Source: Qipengyuania gaetbuli
GTDB taxonomy: Bacteria; Pseudomonadota; Alphaproteobacteria; Sphingomonadales; Sphingomonadaceae
Reading direction: 5' to 3'
Assembly: GCF_020171365.1 (NCBI RefSeq)
Contig: NZ_JAIUZO010000002.1
Span: 1,054,001 to 1,118,000, forward strand
DNA length: 64,000 bases
The position numbers and the translations under genes were made by a program. How positions within the stretch are numbered: the first letter of the stretch is position 1; every line of letters starts with the position of its first letter. The notes under the pieces are model-generated. The model made no database searches and was not told the origin of the DNA. It was given only the letters and a program-made list of their open reading frames with translations. Shown in pieces: positions 25,867 through 33,988 of the stretch.

Positions 25867-25909
25867 TGTCCCGCCCACGTGTAAGCCGCCTTGTGCTATG
25901 CTTGCGCCG

Positions 25910-26467
25910 ATGACCCGGATCACTGCCCCGCCGCTGCCGCCGCACAGCCTGCTTGCAAGGAAGCGCGGGCCGGAATGCTACCGCGACGCCTTTCGCGCCG
26001 CCGTGCCGGGAGAGGTCTCGCTGGGCGAGCTGGTCACGGCGTTCTTCTCGAGCCGCGTCTTCCTGACCGAGCGCATGGCGCTCCACCTCATCGGACGCGG
26101 GGCGAGCCACGCGGATATCGCCGCGCTGGCCGCAGGCCGGACCGAACGCTTCGCCGCCTGGCAGGTCGAGGTGCGCGAGGCGAACGAGCTGCTGATGCAC
26201 GATTTCCTCGACAAGACCTGCTGCTGGCTGGCCGTGTCTTATGGCGTGGGCGGCCCGCTGCCCGAACCGGAACCCGGCATGAACGATATCTGGTTCGGCA
26301 CCGCCGTGCGCGAATACGAGGGACCGATCGCGAGCCGCCTGAGAGGCGCCCACCGCTGGTACGCGGAAAAATTACTGGCCGGTGCTGCGCGCAGACTGAC
26401 GCGGCGGCGGCAAGCTGGCCTCGCCGAGGGCGATGGCTGGGGTGAAGGCAGAGATTGGAGCGATTAG
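25910..26467 (+). CDS. Uncharacterised protein with nuclease-derived C-terminal tail
   Basis: About 185 residues from ATG 25910 (ATG 25898 is an alternative; neither has a good ribosome site). The core FFSSRVFLTERMALHLIGRG, ADIAALAAGRTERFAAWQVE and LMHDFLDKTCCWLAVSYGVG resembles a family of small conserved proteins without known function, which I recall by pattern but cannot name. The last 16 residues, AGLAEGDGWGEGRDWS, nearly repeat the nuclease C-terminus. The core family would be expected to stop near RGAHRWYAEKLL, so the tail looks added. Cytoplasmic. Confidence 0.7.
   Translation: MTRITAPPLPPHSLLARKRGPECYRDAFRAAVPGEVSLGELVTAFFSSRVFLTERMALHLIGRGASHADIAALAAGRTERFAAWQVEVREANELLMHDFLDKTCCWLAVSYGVGGPLPEPEPGMNDIWFGTAVREYEGPIASRLRGAHRWYAEKLLAGAARRLTRRRQAGLAEGDGWGEGRDWSD
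26414..26440 (+). repeat. 27-base direct repeat, copy 2 (downstream gene 3' end)
   Basis: Identical to 25813-25839 over 27 bases. Beyond it the DNA differs but the encoded peptides stay alike (SEGRDWCA against GEGRDWSD), so the homology is older or under protein-level constraint past the exact block. Confidence 0.9.
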
Positions 26468-26497
26468 GGTAGAGGTAATGACGCCGCAGAGAACGTC

Positions 26498-26908
26498 ATG
26501 CATAGTCCAGTCATGAAAACCGTTATCGCCGCCATCAGCTACTTCGCGACGATATTTGCGCTCGGCTTTCTGCTGGGTACCGTTCGCACCTTGTGGGGCG
26601 CCGAGGCGCTGGGCGAGACGACCTTCATCCTGTTTGAAGTGCCGATTCTGCTTATAGCGAGCTGGTGGTCGGCCCGGAGCCTATGCGTCCGGCATTCAAT
26701 CAACTCTTTCGCGAGCGCTGCCGTAATGGGCGTCTGCGCATTCACCTTTCTGATGCTTGCCGAACTCGTCTTGGCCACCAGCCTGTCGGGACTGAGCGTA
26801 AGCGAATGGTTCGCACGACTCTGGAAAGTGCCGCAGCTCTTAGGAACAGTTGGTCAATTCACATTCGGAGCAATGCCCCTGCTGGTGGGAGCCAAGACCG
26901 GCGAGTGA
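26498..26908 (+). CDS. Four-helix membrane protein of unknown function
   Basis: A 136-residue protein with four hydrophobic segments (ISYFATIFALGFLLGTV; TFILFEVPILLIASWW; AAVMGVCAFTFLMLAELVLA; QFTFGAMPLLVG). No family recognised. Base composition is visibly less GC-rich than neighbouring genes, and codon use is less biased, hinting at recent transfer or weak selection. ATG 26498 has only a weak upstream site; ATG 26513 is an alternative. Confidence 0.62.
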   Translation: MHSPVMKTVIAAISYFATIFALGFLLGTVRTLWGAEALGETTFILFEVPILLIASWWSARSLCVRHSINSFASAAVMGVCAFTFLMLAELVLATSLSGLSVSEWFARLWKVPQLLGTVGQFTFGAMPLLVGAKTGE

Positions 26909-26961
26909 AGGATATTCGCGTCGGTCTGCCAAGCGGGATCCGCGCCTGCTAATCCAAGCCG

Positions 26962-26998
26962 ATAAAAATTGCGGGCGGGACAATCATCCCACCCGCAA
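26962..26998 (-). terminator. Intrinsic terminator of nrdB
   Basis: On the minus strand TTGCGGGTGGGA, loop TGATTG, TCCCGCCCGCAA, then TTTTTATC. The 12-base stem has a single G-T type mismatch and is followed by a run of five T, a textbook Rho-independent terminator 57 bases past the nrdB stop. Confidence 0.85.
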
Positions 26999-27055
26999 CC
27001 TACTATCGCTTGCCTATTGGCAAAGGTCAGTCCCGAACGAACCGCCACTTCAAAA

Positions 27056-28114
27056 TCACTCCGCCGCAACAGCCCCTTCGCTGTCACCGAACAGCCCCGG
27101 GCCGTCGCTTTCGGCTTCTTCCTCGTTCGCGGCCTTGGCGCTCTGGCGCTTGTCGAAGCTGGCCCAGACGTCGTTCCAGTTGCCCCGGGTTGCGCCCTTG
27201 GAATATTCGGTCGCGCGGGTTTCGAAGAAGTTGGCGTGCTCCACACCGTTGAGCAGCGGGGCGAGCCAGGGCAGCGGGTGGTCGTCGACCATGTAGATCG
27301 GCTGCATGCCCAGCTGGCCCAGGCGCCAGTCGGCGATGTAGCGGATGTACTTCTTGATATCCTTCGCCGTCATGCCCGACACCGGGCCCATCTCGAAGGC
27401 GAGGTCGATGAAGTTGTCTTCGAGGCGCACCGTCTTCTGGCAGATGTCGACGATGTCTTCGCGCACCGCCTTGGTCAGGCAGTCCCGCTCGCGCACGAAC
27501 TCGTGGAACATGCGGATGATGCCTTCGCAGTGCAGCGATTCGTCGCGCACCGACCAGCTGACGATCTGGCCCATGCCCTTCATCTTGTTGAAGCGCGGGA
27601 AGTTCATCAGCATGGCGAAGCTGGCGAACAGCTGCATGCCTTCGGTAAACGCGCCGAACATGGCCAGCGTGCGGGCGATGTCCTCATCGTTGTCGACGCC
27701 GAACTGCTGCATGTAATTGTGCTTGTCGGCCATTTCCTCGTATTCGAGGAAGGCGGAATATTCGCTTTCCGGCATGCCGATCGTGTCGAGCAGGTGGCTG
27801 TAGGCCGCGATGTGCACCGTCTCCATGTTGGAAAACGCGGTGAGCATCATCTTGATCTCGGTCGGCTTGAACACGCGGCCGTACTTGTCGTGATAGCAAT
27901 CCTGCACTTCCACGTCGGCCTGCGTGAAGAAGCGGAAGATCTGCGTGAGCAAATTGCGCTCGTGCTCGGTCAGCTTCTGCGCCCAGTCGCGGCAGTCTTC
28001 GCCGAGCGGAACTTCTTCCGGCATCCAGTGGATCTGCTGCTGCCGCTTCCAGAACTCGTAAGCCCAGGGGTATTCGAAGGGCTTGTAGGTCTTGCGGGCT
28101 TCGAGCAACGACAT
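27056..28114 (-). CDS. nrdB: Ribonucleoside-diphosphate reductase class Ia, beta subunit
   Basis: A 352-residue radical-generating subunit. The diiron ligands and radical tyrosine are visible: Asp67 in TQADVEVQD, Glu98, His101 and Tyr105 in NMETVHIAAYSHLL (spacing as in E. coli D84, E115, H118, Y122), then FTEGMQLFASFAML and RDESLHCEGI. ATG 28114 (MSLLEARKTYKPF) follows GGAGATCCACAAG; a longer start at 28150 is less likely. No ATP-cone is fused to it. The C-terminal acidic tail (ESDGPGLFGDSEGAVAAE) would dock on NrdA. It is separated from nrdA by about 2.3 kb. Confidence 0.96.
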   Translation of the reverse strand: MSLLEARKTYKPFEYPWAYEFWKRQQQIHWMPEEVPLGEDCRDWAQKLTEHERNLLTQIFRFFTQADVEVQDCYHDKYGRVFKPTEIKMMLTAFSNMETVHIAAYSHLLDTIGMPESEYSAFLEYEEMADKHNYMQQFGVDNDEDIARTLAMFGAFTEGMQLFASFAMLMNFPRFNKMKGMGQIVSWSVRDESLHCEGIIRMFHEFVRERDCLTKAVREDIVDICQKTVRLEDNFIDLAFEMGPVSGMTAKDIKKYIRYIADWRLGQLGMQPIYMVDDHPLPWLAPLLNGVEHANFFETRATEYSKGATRGNWNDVWASFDKRQSAKAANEEEAESDGPGLFGDSEGAVAAE

Positions 28115-28505
28115 CTTGTGGATCTCCGGTTTGGCGCGTGAACGACTCATATAGGGAATCACAGCCCGGAATCGAAGGCAAGAGTGAATGATTCGGCGGG
28201 GATAAGCGCGGGAAAAAATTCCTAGCGCAGCACTATTTGCCGGAACGCGATGCGCAGATGCGACGTTGGGATAGCAATCGGCCACCGAGCCGGTTCGGGG
28301 CTAAGCGGACCAGGTCCGGTTTCCCCTTTTGCGGGCTACGGCTCCGCATCCCCGACGCCCCGCCTCGCAAGAGGTCGGGGCGTCAACTTTTCGTGCCCCC
28401 TGCGACCCAATCCAACGAGCCGTGCATGAGCCTCGGCGAAGCGTGGACCGCATCGCCCTTGCGGCCGTTGGTTAGATGTAACCCACACAGACAAAAGGGA
28501 ATTTT
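28115..28505. other. Intergenic region between divergent nrdB and DUF2171 genes
   Basis: 391 bases without a credible gene. It must hold the promoters of nrdB (minus) and of the DUF2171 gene (plus). The right half contains a strong hairpin (28354-28384). The sequence GGAAAAAATTCC at 28211-28222 is a short AT-rich palindrome nearer nrdB. I see no convincing pair of NrdR boxes here. Confidence 0.6.
28354..28384 (+). ncRNA. Candidate structured RNA 3' hairpin or leader terminator
   Basis: GACGCCCCGCCTC, loop GCAA, GAGGTCGGGGCGTC: a 13-base stem with one bulged base and a GNRA tetraloop, followed by AACTTTTCG. It reads as an intrinsic terminator on the plus strand but no gene ends upstream of it on that strand, so it may end a small RNA starting near 28220 or act in the DUF2171 leader. 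No known RNA family recognised. Confidence 0.35.
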
Positions 28506-28751
28506 ATGTTCGAGAAGCTCCGCATCAAGGAACACATGGAAGTCGCCAATTCGGAAGGCCTGCACGTCGGCACCGTCGACGAGGTCGATGGCGACGCGAT
28601 CAAGCTGACCAAGTCGGACAGCGCCGACGACATCCACCACTTCCTCAAGCTGGATGACGTCGAGAAGATCGACCACAACCGCATCTACCTGAAGGAAGGC
28701 GCGCGTATCCCCGCAGGCCTTGGCAACAAGGCGGTAATGGAAAGCGCCTGA
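28506..28751 (+). CDS. DUF2171 domain protein
   Basis: An 81-residue cytoplasmic protein: IKEHMEVANSEGLHVGTVDE, VDGDAIKLTKSDSADDIHHF and LDDVEKIDHNRIYLKEGA match DUF2171, a small PRC-barrel-like beta fold. Proteins of this family are often stress-related by context but have no proven role. It is monocistronic, with its own intrinsic terminator directly after the stop. Confidence 0.9.
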   Translation: MFEKLRIKEHMEVANSEGLHVGTVDEVDGDAIKLTKSDSADDIHHFLKLDDVEKIDHNRIYLKEGARIPAGLGNKAVMESA

Positions 28752-28783
28752 CCCGACTTATCGCGCCTCGGCGCGAGCAAGCC

Positions 28784-28817
28784 AGACCCCCGCCAGCCCA
28801 CCGGCCGGCGGGGGTCT
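28784..28817 (+). terminator. Terminator of the DUF2171 gene
   Basis: Perfect 11-base stem AGACCCCCGCC (28784-28794) with GGCGGGGGTCT (28807-28817) and a 12-base loop, followed by TGTCAT. The T content of the tail is modest. It sits between the convergent DUF2171 and glycosyltransferase genes, so may serve both. Confidence 0.75.
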
Positions 28818-28819
28818 TG

Positions 28820-30091
28820 TCATATGCGGCCGAGCGTCCGCGCGATCGCTGCGTCGATATCGGCAAAGGCCCGGTCGCGCGTGTAGCCGCGTGCCGTTTC
28901 CGCCGGCAGGTCGGGCACGCGCCCGCCGCCTTCGTCCTTGGCCTCGATCCATGCGCGGAGTTGCTCTGCGATGCGCCCGGCATCCTGCGTGGCGAGGCCG
29001 AACCCGCCTTCGCGCACGATGGCTGCAGCCTCCCCGCTTTCCAGCCCCGTCGCCAGGATCGGTCGGCGCGCGCCGATATATTCGAACAGCTTGCCGGGGA
29101 TCACCCCGTCCTCCGCCGGGTCGGGCCAGCGGCACATCAGCAGCACGTCGGCCTGCCGCTCCACCCTGAGAATTTCGCTGCGCGGCAGGAACTCGCGCAT
29201 CTCGACACAGTCCGCCACGCCGTATTCTGCGATCCGCTGGTCGAGAAAGCCGTATTCGTCGTGATAGAACACCGCGCGCACGCGGCTTCGGTCCTCGCCC
29301 AGCATGGCGATCGCCTCGAACAGGGCCTTGGGATCGCGCCGCTCGGCATAGATGAGGCCGGCGTGGATGATGGTCAGCCGCTCCGGATCGAGCGGCGCGG
29401 GCACATCTTCCAGCTCGGCGAAATCCGCCCCGTCCCAGCCGTTGCGCGCCAGTGTCACTGCCTTGCCCGTCTGCGCCGCAAGCTCGCCCGCAGCCGTTTC
29501 GGTGACGGCGACGAAGGCGTCGGCGTGGCGCTGCACCTGCCGGCCCAACCGGTTGTAGAGCGTGGTCAGCACCGGCTGGCGGTCGATATAGGGATTGTCG
29601 GCCCACAGGTCGCGCTGCTCGCACACCCATGGCAGGCCGCTTTGGGCCGCGATTTTCTGCGCGGCGATATGCGCTGAATGCGGCGGGCCGGAGGAATAGA
29701 CGAGGTCGAACCCCTTCGCGAGGCACAGGCCGCGCGCCGTATCGACCGCACGGCGGGTCCAGTGCGGATGGAAGCGGTCGGGCATCTGGCGCGAGAGCCA
29801 CAGCCAGCGGCGCAGGCGGCTGGGGCGACTGGCGGGCTTGTCCGGCGCGGCGGAAGGCGCGGGCTTCCCTTCGGCGGCGGGCAGCTTCTCGACCGGGAGC
29901 ATGATCGCGGTGAGGTGTTCGTGGTCGAGGCCGGAATGGATGCCGTTCGCCGCGCCGATACGCGCGCCGATCACGGTGACTTCGTGACCCTGTTCGACCC
30001 AGTGCCGCGCCAGCGCGCCCGTGCGCGCCGCCCCTGCCTGCGCATAGGGCGGGAAATTGGGCGAAATGAAAAGGATGCGCAGCGAACCCAT
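28820..30091 (-). CDS. Glycosyltransferase family 4 (WcaI/WbuB-like)
   Basis: A 423-residue GT-B enzyme. N-terminal domain starts LRILFISPNFPPYAQAGAAR and carries YSSGPPHSAHIAA and CEQRDLWADNPYIDRQPVLT; the C-terminal nucleotide-sugar domain has TIIHAGLIYAERRDPKALFE and the GT4 signature GVIPGKLFEYIGARRPILA. It likely transfers a sugar onto an exopolysaccharide or lipid-linked glycan at the inner membrane. No other polysaccharide genes adjoin it; it sits between nrdA and nrdB, which is unusual. A related N-terminal fragment lies at 12012-12173. Confidence 0.88.
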   Translation of the reverse strand: MGSLRILFISPNFPPYAQAGAARTGALARHWVEQGHEVTVIGARIGAANGIHSGLDHEHLTAIMLPVEKLPAAEGKPAPSAAPDKPASRPSRLRRWLWLSRQMPDRFHPHWTRRAVDTARGLCLAKGFDLVYSSGPPHSAHIAAQKIAAQSGLPWVCEQRDLWADNPYIDRQPVLTTLYNRLGRQVQRHADAFVAVTETAAGELAAQTGKAVTLARNGWDGADFAELEDVPAPLDPERLTIIHAGLIYAERRDPKALFEAIAMLGEDRSRVRAVFYHDEYGFLDQRIAEYGVADCVEMREFLPRSEILRVERQADVLLMCRWPDPAEDGVIPGKLFEYIGARRPILATGLESGEAAAIVREGGFGLATQDAGRIAEQLRAWIEAKDEGGGRVPDLPAETARGYTRDRAFADIDAAIARTLGRI

Positions 30092-30152
30092 GGAAAACCT
30101 AGGTGCCGTGGGAGGCGCGAAAGGGCAAGGCGCTAAGCGCCGCGCGGGCGCT

Positions 30153-30425
30153 CTAGCTGTCCCGTCCGGCCCTCATCGCGCGGAACCTGCCGCTGAGCCA
30201 TGTGAGCGTCAGCGCCGGGAAGGAGGCAAGATAGCCGAGGAACAGCCAGCCGCGCGAGCCCGCCTCGAGCGAGCAGAGGACCAGCCCGGTAAAGCGCGCC
30301 TTGCCATAGACCCTGCCGTGACACTGCGGATCGACCCCGGCCGCATCCTGCAGCACCGGGATCAGCGCGAGCCACGCGGCGAACAGCACCAGGCCGAAAA
30401 GCAGGACGGGCCAGCTCACCTTCAT
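30153..30425 (-). CDS. Small membrane protein, 90 residues
   Basis: ATG 30425 (MKVSWPVLLFGLVLFAAWLA) opens a protein with two hydrophobic segments, the second being GWLFLGYLASFPALTLTWLS, joined by a short loop with two cysteines (PQCHGRVYGK, LVLCSLEAG). Ends with a basic tail RFRAMRAGRDS. No family recognised. It lies 41 bases after nrdA on the same strand and could be cotranscribed with it; the longer frame upstream runs into nrdA and is rejected. Confidence 0.68.
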   Translation of the reverse strand: MKVSWPVLLFGLVLFAAWLALIPVLQDAAGVDPQCHGRVYGKARFTGLVLCSLEAGSRGWLFLGYLASFPALTLTWLSGRFRAMRAGRDS

Positions 30426-30466
30426 GGTGGGCCGGCCCGTCCCGTTCGTCCCGTCCAGGGGATTGT

Positions 30467-32506
30467 TTACTGGCAGGCGAGGCACTCCTCGTAATCGGTC
30501 TGCTCGCCCGCGCTCAGTTCGTACTTGGCGGCATCGGCGGTGTTGTCCGCTTCCACCCCGCCGGCGAAACCGGCGCGCTGCACCGACTTGGAGCGCAGGT
30601 AGTAGAGCGACTTGATGCCCTTCTCCCATGCCTGGAAGTGCAGCATCATCAGGTCCCACTTGTCGACGTCGGCCGGGATGAACAGGTTCAGCGACTGGGC
30701 CTGGTCGATATAGGGCGCGCGGTCGGCAGCGAATTCGAGCAGCCAGCGCTGGTCGATTTCGAAGCTGGTCTTGAAGGTCGCCTTTTCCTCCGGCGTCAGG
30801 AAGTCGAGGTGCTGGACGCTGCCGCCCTTCTCGAGGATCGAGTTCCAGATCGCGGTCGAGTTCTTGCTCTTCTTGTCGAGCAGCTTTTCAAGATACGGGT
30901 TCTTCACCACGAAGCTGCCCGACAGCGTCTTGTGGGTATAGATGTTCGCCGGGATCGGCTCGATGCAGGCGCTGGTGCCGCCGCAGATGATCGAGATCGA
31001 CGCGGTCGGTGCGATCGCCATCTTGCAGCTGAAACGTTCCATCGCGCCCATTTCTTCCGCGTCCGGGCAGGCGCCGCGTTCCTGAGCGAGCACCATCGAG
31101 GCTTCGGAGGCCTTCGACTGGATGTGCTTGAACATCTTCAGGTTCCAGACCTTGGCCATCGGGCTTTCGAAGCCGATGCCCTTCTGCTGGAGGAAGGAGT
31201 GGAAGCCCATCACGCCAAGACCGACCGAGCGTTCGCGCATGGCGGAATACTTGGCGCGGGCCATCTCGTCGGGCGCACGGTCGATGTAGTTCTGCAGGAC
31301 ATTGTCGAGGAAGCGCATGACGTCCTCGATGAACTGCTTGTCGGTGCACCATTCGTCCCACTTCTCGATGTTGAGCGAGGACAGGCAGCAGACCGCAGTA
31401 CGGTCGTTGCCGAGGTGGTCGATGCCGGTCGGCAGGGTGATTTCGGCGCACAGGTTCGAAGTCGAGACCTTGAGGCCGAGTTCGCGGTGATGCTTGGGCA
31501 TCATCCGGTTCACCGTGTCGGAGAAGACGATGTAGGGCTCGCCCGTGGCGAGGCGGGTTTCAACCAGCTTCTGGAACAGGCCGCGCGCGTCGACCGTCTT
31601 GCGGACCGAACCGTCCTTCGGGCTGATGAGGTCGAATTCCTCGCCGTTGCGGACCGCTTCCATGAAGGCGTCGGTGACCAGCACGCCGTGGTGCAGGTTC
31701 AGCGCCTTGCGGTTGAAGTCACCCGAGGGTTTGCGGATTTCGAGGAACTCCTCGATTTCCGGGTGGGTGATGTCGATGTAGCAGGCAGCCGAACCGCGGC
31801 GCAGGCTACCCTGCGAGATAGCAAGGGTAAGGCTGTCCATCACGCGGACGAAAGGAATGATGCCGCTGGTCTTGCCGTTCAAACCGACCGGCTCGCCGAT
31901 GCCGCGCACATTGCCCCAGTAGGTGCCGATGCCGCCGCCCTTGGACGCGAGCCACACGTTCTCGTTCCAGGTGTTGACGATGCCGTCGAGGCTGTCGCTG
32001 ACCGAATTGAGGTAGCAGGAAATCGGCAGGCCGCGGGTGGTGCCGCCGTTCGACAGCACGGGCGTTGCGGGCATGAACCACAGCTTGGAGATGTAGTCGT
32101 AGAGGCGCTGGGCGTGGTCGCCATCGTCGGCAAAGGCATCGGCGACGCGCGCGAACAGGTCCTGGTAGCTTTCGCCGGGCAGGAGATAGCGGTCTTCGAG
32201 CGTTTCCTTGCCGAAAGCGGTGAGCAGGTCGTCGCGCGAGGCATCCGTCTTCACGTCGAAACGGCGGTCGAGCACCTTCTTGCTGTCTTCCTTTTCGGAA
32301 GCGGCCTTGGCGACTTCGGCCATTGCGCCGGCCATGGCTGCGCCGGCCGCTTCGGCGACCAGTGCTTCGCTGCCCTTGTCTTCGTTTTCCATTGCGACAG
32401 CCTTCTGCGCCTTTGCGCTGTTCTTGACGGGCGCGGTGTCATCGACGGTGTCCTGAGTGTCCAGATCCAGTCCCATCGCCGCTTCGTCCCCGCTCTTGAA
32501 ATCCAT
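30467..32506 (-). CDS. nrdA: Ribonucleoside-diphosphate reductase class Ia, alpha subunit
   Basis: A 679-residue catalytic subunit reducing ribonucleoside diphosphates. The redox cysteine is in PISCYLNSVSDSLDGI; the thiyl Cys and Glu are in STSNLCAEITLPTGID; SLYYLRSKSV carries the radical-transfer tyrosine pair; the C-terminal ECLACQ is the swinging redox tail. The first about 95 residues are an Ala/Glu-rich low-complexity segment, with no ATP-cone. ATG 32506 follows GGTGGGG at good spacing; a GTG at 32518 is an alternative. nrdB lies downstream on the same strand but not adjacent. Confidence 0.96.
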   Translation of the reverse strand: MDFKSGDEAAMGLDLDTQDTVDDTAPVKNSAKAQKAVAMENEDKGSEALVAEAAGAAMAGAMAEVAKAASEKEDSKKVLDRRFDVKTDASRDDLLTAFGKETLEDRYLLPGESYQDLFARVADAFADDGDHAQRLYDYISKLWFMPATPVLSNGGTTRGLPISCYLNSVSDSLDGIVNTWNENVWLASKGGGIGTYWGNVRGIGEPVGLNGKTSGIIPFVRVMDSLTLAISQGSLRRGSAACYIDITHPEIEEFLEIRKPSGDFNRKALNLHHGVLVTDAFMEAVRNGEEFDLISPKDGSVRKTVDARGLFQKLVETRLATGEPYIVFSDTVNRMMPKHHRELGLKVSTSNLCAEITLPTGIDHLGNDRTAVCCLSSLNIEKWDEWCTDKQFIEDVMRFLDNVLQNYIDRAPDEMARAKYSAMRERSVGLGVMGFHSFLQQKGIGFESPMAKVWNLKMFKHIQSKASEASMVLAQERGACPDAEEMGAMERFSCKMAIAPTASISIICGGTSACIEPIPANIYTHKTLSGSFVVKNPYLEKLLDKKSKNSTAIWNSILEKGGSVQHLDFLTPEEKATFKTSFEIDQRWLLEFAADRAPYIDQAQSLNLFIPADVDKWDLMMLHFQAWEKGIKSLYYLRSKSVQRAGFAGGVEADNTADAAKYELSAGEQTDYEECLACQ

Positions 32507-32733
32507 TGTGTGCCCCACCGTCCGTTGTCATCCGGCGGGCTGTTCGCCCCGCCTGCGATTTCGTGTTTCAACCGAGTCGGCAAGCGCAGTGCCTGCCTAG
32601 CAATTTCGCAGGTCTCCGGGGCAGAAACTTATCCCCTTTTTCCCCACAGGCCCGGCGTGATTGCGGCACCCGCCCGATATGGGTCCGGATGCCGTATTTC
32701 GCTAGGTCTTGTGGGTACCCCCCGGTGACCGAC

Positions 32734-32745
32734 CACTAGATAGTG
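32734..32745 (-). promoter_or_regulatory. Candidate NrdR-box-like palindrome upstream of nrdA
   Basis: CACTAGATAGTG, with CACTA and TAGTG as inverted arms. It resembles the NrdR consensus (ACACTATATCTTGTGT) but is two bases shorter between arms. A second degenerate site matching 11 of 16 consensus positions by eye lies at 32699-32714, about three helical turns away, as NrdR pairs usually are. It is about 230 bases from the nrdA start, so a long leader would be required. Confidence 0.3.
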
Positions 32746-32988
32746 AATCAGAGCCGAGTCCTGCGCAAGAGGGTGAATGAAGATTTAATGCGTCAATTCG
32801 CCGCTTTCGCGAGGTGTATGATTGTGGTGCAACGCAGCGACGCGTGGACCAAGCTGGAGTTTGTGCGCGCGCAAGCCCCAAAATGAATCTGCGAAAAAAT
32901 TTTTGCGGGCAAAGCCGGCTTTCCGGGATTGCGCAGGATGCGAATCCGGGCGCGCAATTTTCGAATCCGGAGCATCGCCCGGGCACCG

Positions 32989-33020
32989 AAAAAGGGCCCC
33001 GCCCGAAGACGGAGCCCTTT
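32989..33020 (-). terminator. Intrinsic terminator of the TonB-C-like gene
   Basis: On the minus strand AAAGGGC (33020-33014), a GC-rich loop and GCCCTTT (32997-32991) followed by TTCGG, giving a T run within and just after the stem. It lies 86 bases past the stop of the gene at 33106-33618. Confidence 0.7.
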
Positions 33021-33105
33021 CGTTAGGCAGACCCGGCGCGGGGCGGCACCCCGCAGACAGATACCGCCCCAACGCCGAGACGGCTCCTGGCCCTTGGGGG
33101 AAGGG

Positions 33106-33618
33106 TCAGGAACTCGGACGCGGCGCGAAGCTGAGGGCAAGCACCGCCCGTTCGGCGGGATCGGCCGAGGCGAGGCGTGCGGCCTCCGATTCGGCCAGCT
33201 TGCGGCTGAGCCTTTCCATGTGGCCCTTGCTGTAGGCCACGATGACATTGGCCTGGATAATGGGATCGTCGCCTGCGCTGGACGGCAGGGGCGTGAGCGA
33301 ATCGAGCCGCTCCACGGCCTTGCCGACTTCACGATCGAGGCGCTTGCTTCCCGAGGACTCGTAGGTCGTGATGTCGACAGGCGTTCCGTCCTCGCCGGCG
33401 CGGAAGCGGATCTTGACGATCCCGGCCGGCTCCCAGCGCGGGTCGAAGCGCATCCGGCGCAGCTGGGTATCGAGATCGCTCGACACTTCTTCGACGAAGC
33501 TCTGGTCACTGCGCGGGGACACGATGATGTCCTGGTCCGCATCCTTCGATGAAAGAGGCACGGCCAGCATCGATGCTGCCGCCGCAGTGGCTAGTATGAA
33601 ATAGGTTGGCTTGAACAT
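33106..33618 (-). CDS. Secreted protein with TonB-C-like domain
   Basis: A 170-residue protein with signal peptide MFKPTYFILATAAAASMLAV. The mature domain has LDTQLRRMRFDPRWEPAGIV, KIRFRAGEDGTPVDITTYES, SGSKRLDREVGKAVERL and PIIQANVIVAYS, the beta-alpha-beta pattern of TonB/TolA C-terminal domains, but it lacks the N-terminal membrane anchor and Pro-rich spacer of real TonB. Probably a periplasmic protein; role unknown. ATG 33618 has AAAGG 9 bases upstream. Confidence 0.75.
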   Translation of the reverse strand: MFKPTYFILATAAAASMLAVPLSSKDADQDIIVSPRSDQSFVEEVSSDLDTQLRRMRFDPRWEPAGIVKIRFRAGEDGTPVDITTYESSGSKRLDREVGKAVERLDSLTPLPSSAGDDPIIQANVIVAYSKGHMERLSRKLAESEAARLASADPAERAVLALSFAPRPSS

Positions 33619-33988
33619 TGTGATCATCCTTTCGCTAAGGCGGGATGATCGGCCGCAGAGAGTATCACACGAGGTGCGACTGGTGGTATTTGTGTATGCG
33701 ATGACGGTCTATGGTCGATCCGACCCGGCACTGGTCTGCGGAAACTGTCCGGGCAGTCGCGAGGCTACGCCGATTTCGGCAAATGTCAAAAACACGACCG
33801 GAAAATCCCCGATTCCCGCCAAATTCGCAATCTTCTTGCGCCAATCGGTAAATCCGGCACATCTACGTGGCGTTTTGAAACCTTAACGGCATATCTTGTC
33901 GCTGAAACGCGCAACCTAATTCGTAGGCCCCGCCCGGCACGCGCCGGGTGATTCTGGACAGAAACGACAAGCCCGCTAGGAAACCGCC
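33619..33988. other. Divergent intergenic region
   Basis: 370 bases between the TonB-C-like gene (minus) and the acyl-CoA ligase gene (plus), so promoters for both lie here. Parts are AT-richer than average (33770-33920). A CCCGGC-ACGC-GCCGGG hairpin is at 33933-33948, about 40 bases before the ligase start. No gene or known RNA seen. Confidence 0.5.

Larger units (their letters stand above)
32507..33105. other. Non-coding region upstream of nrdA
   Basis: 599 bases with no credible gene. From nrdA outward it has a TTATCCCC stretch resembling part of a DnaA box (32630s), two degenerate NrdR-like palindromes near 32699-32714 and 32734-32745, an AT-rich stretch around 32760-32910, and the intrinsic terminator of the upstream TonB-C-like gene (32989-33020). 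It is long for a simple leader, consistent with regulated nrdA expression. Confidence 0.55.

Noticed and set aside
28142..28157. NrdR box upstream of nrdB
   Set aside because: About 10 of 16 positions match by eye, no partner site is seen at the usual spacing, and it overlaps an alternative coding start.
32620..32660. DnaA boxes in the nrdA leader
   Set aside because: TTATCCCC and CCCCACAGG only partly match the DnaA consensus and lie in a run of C and T; too weak to call.
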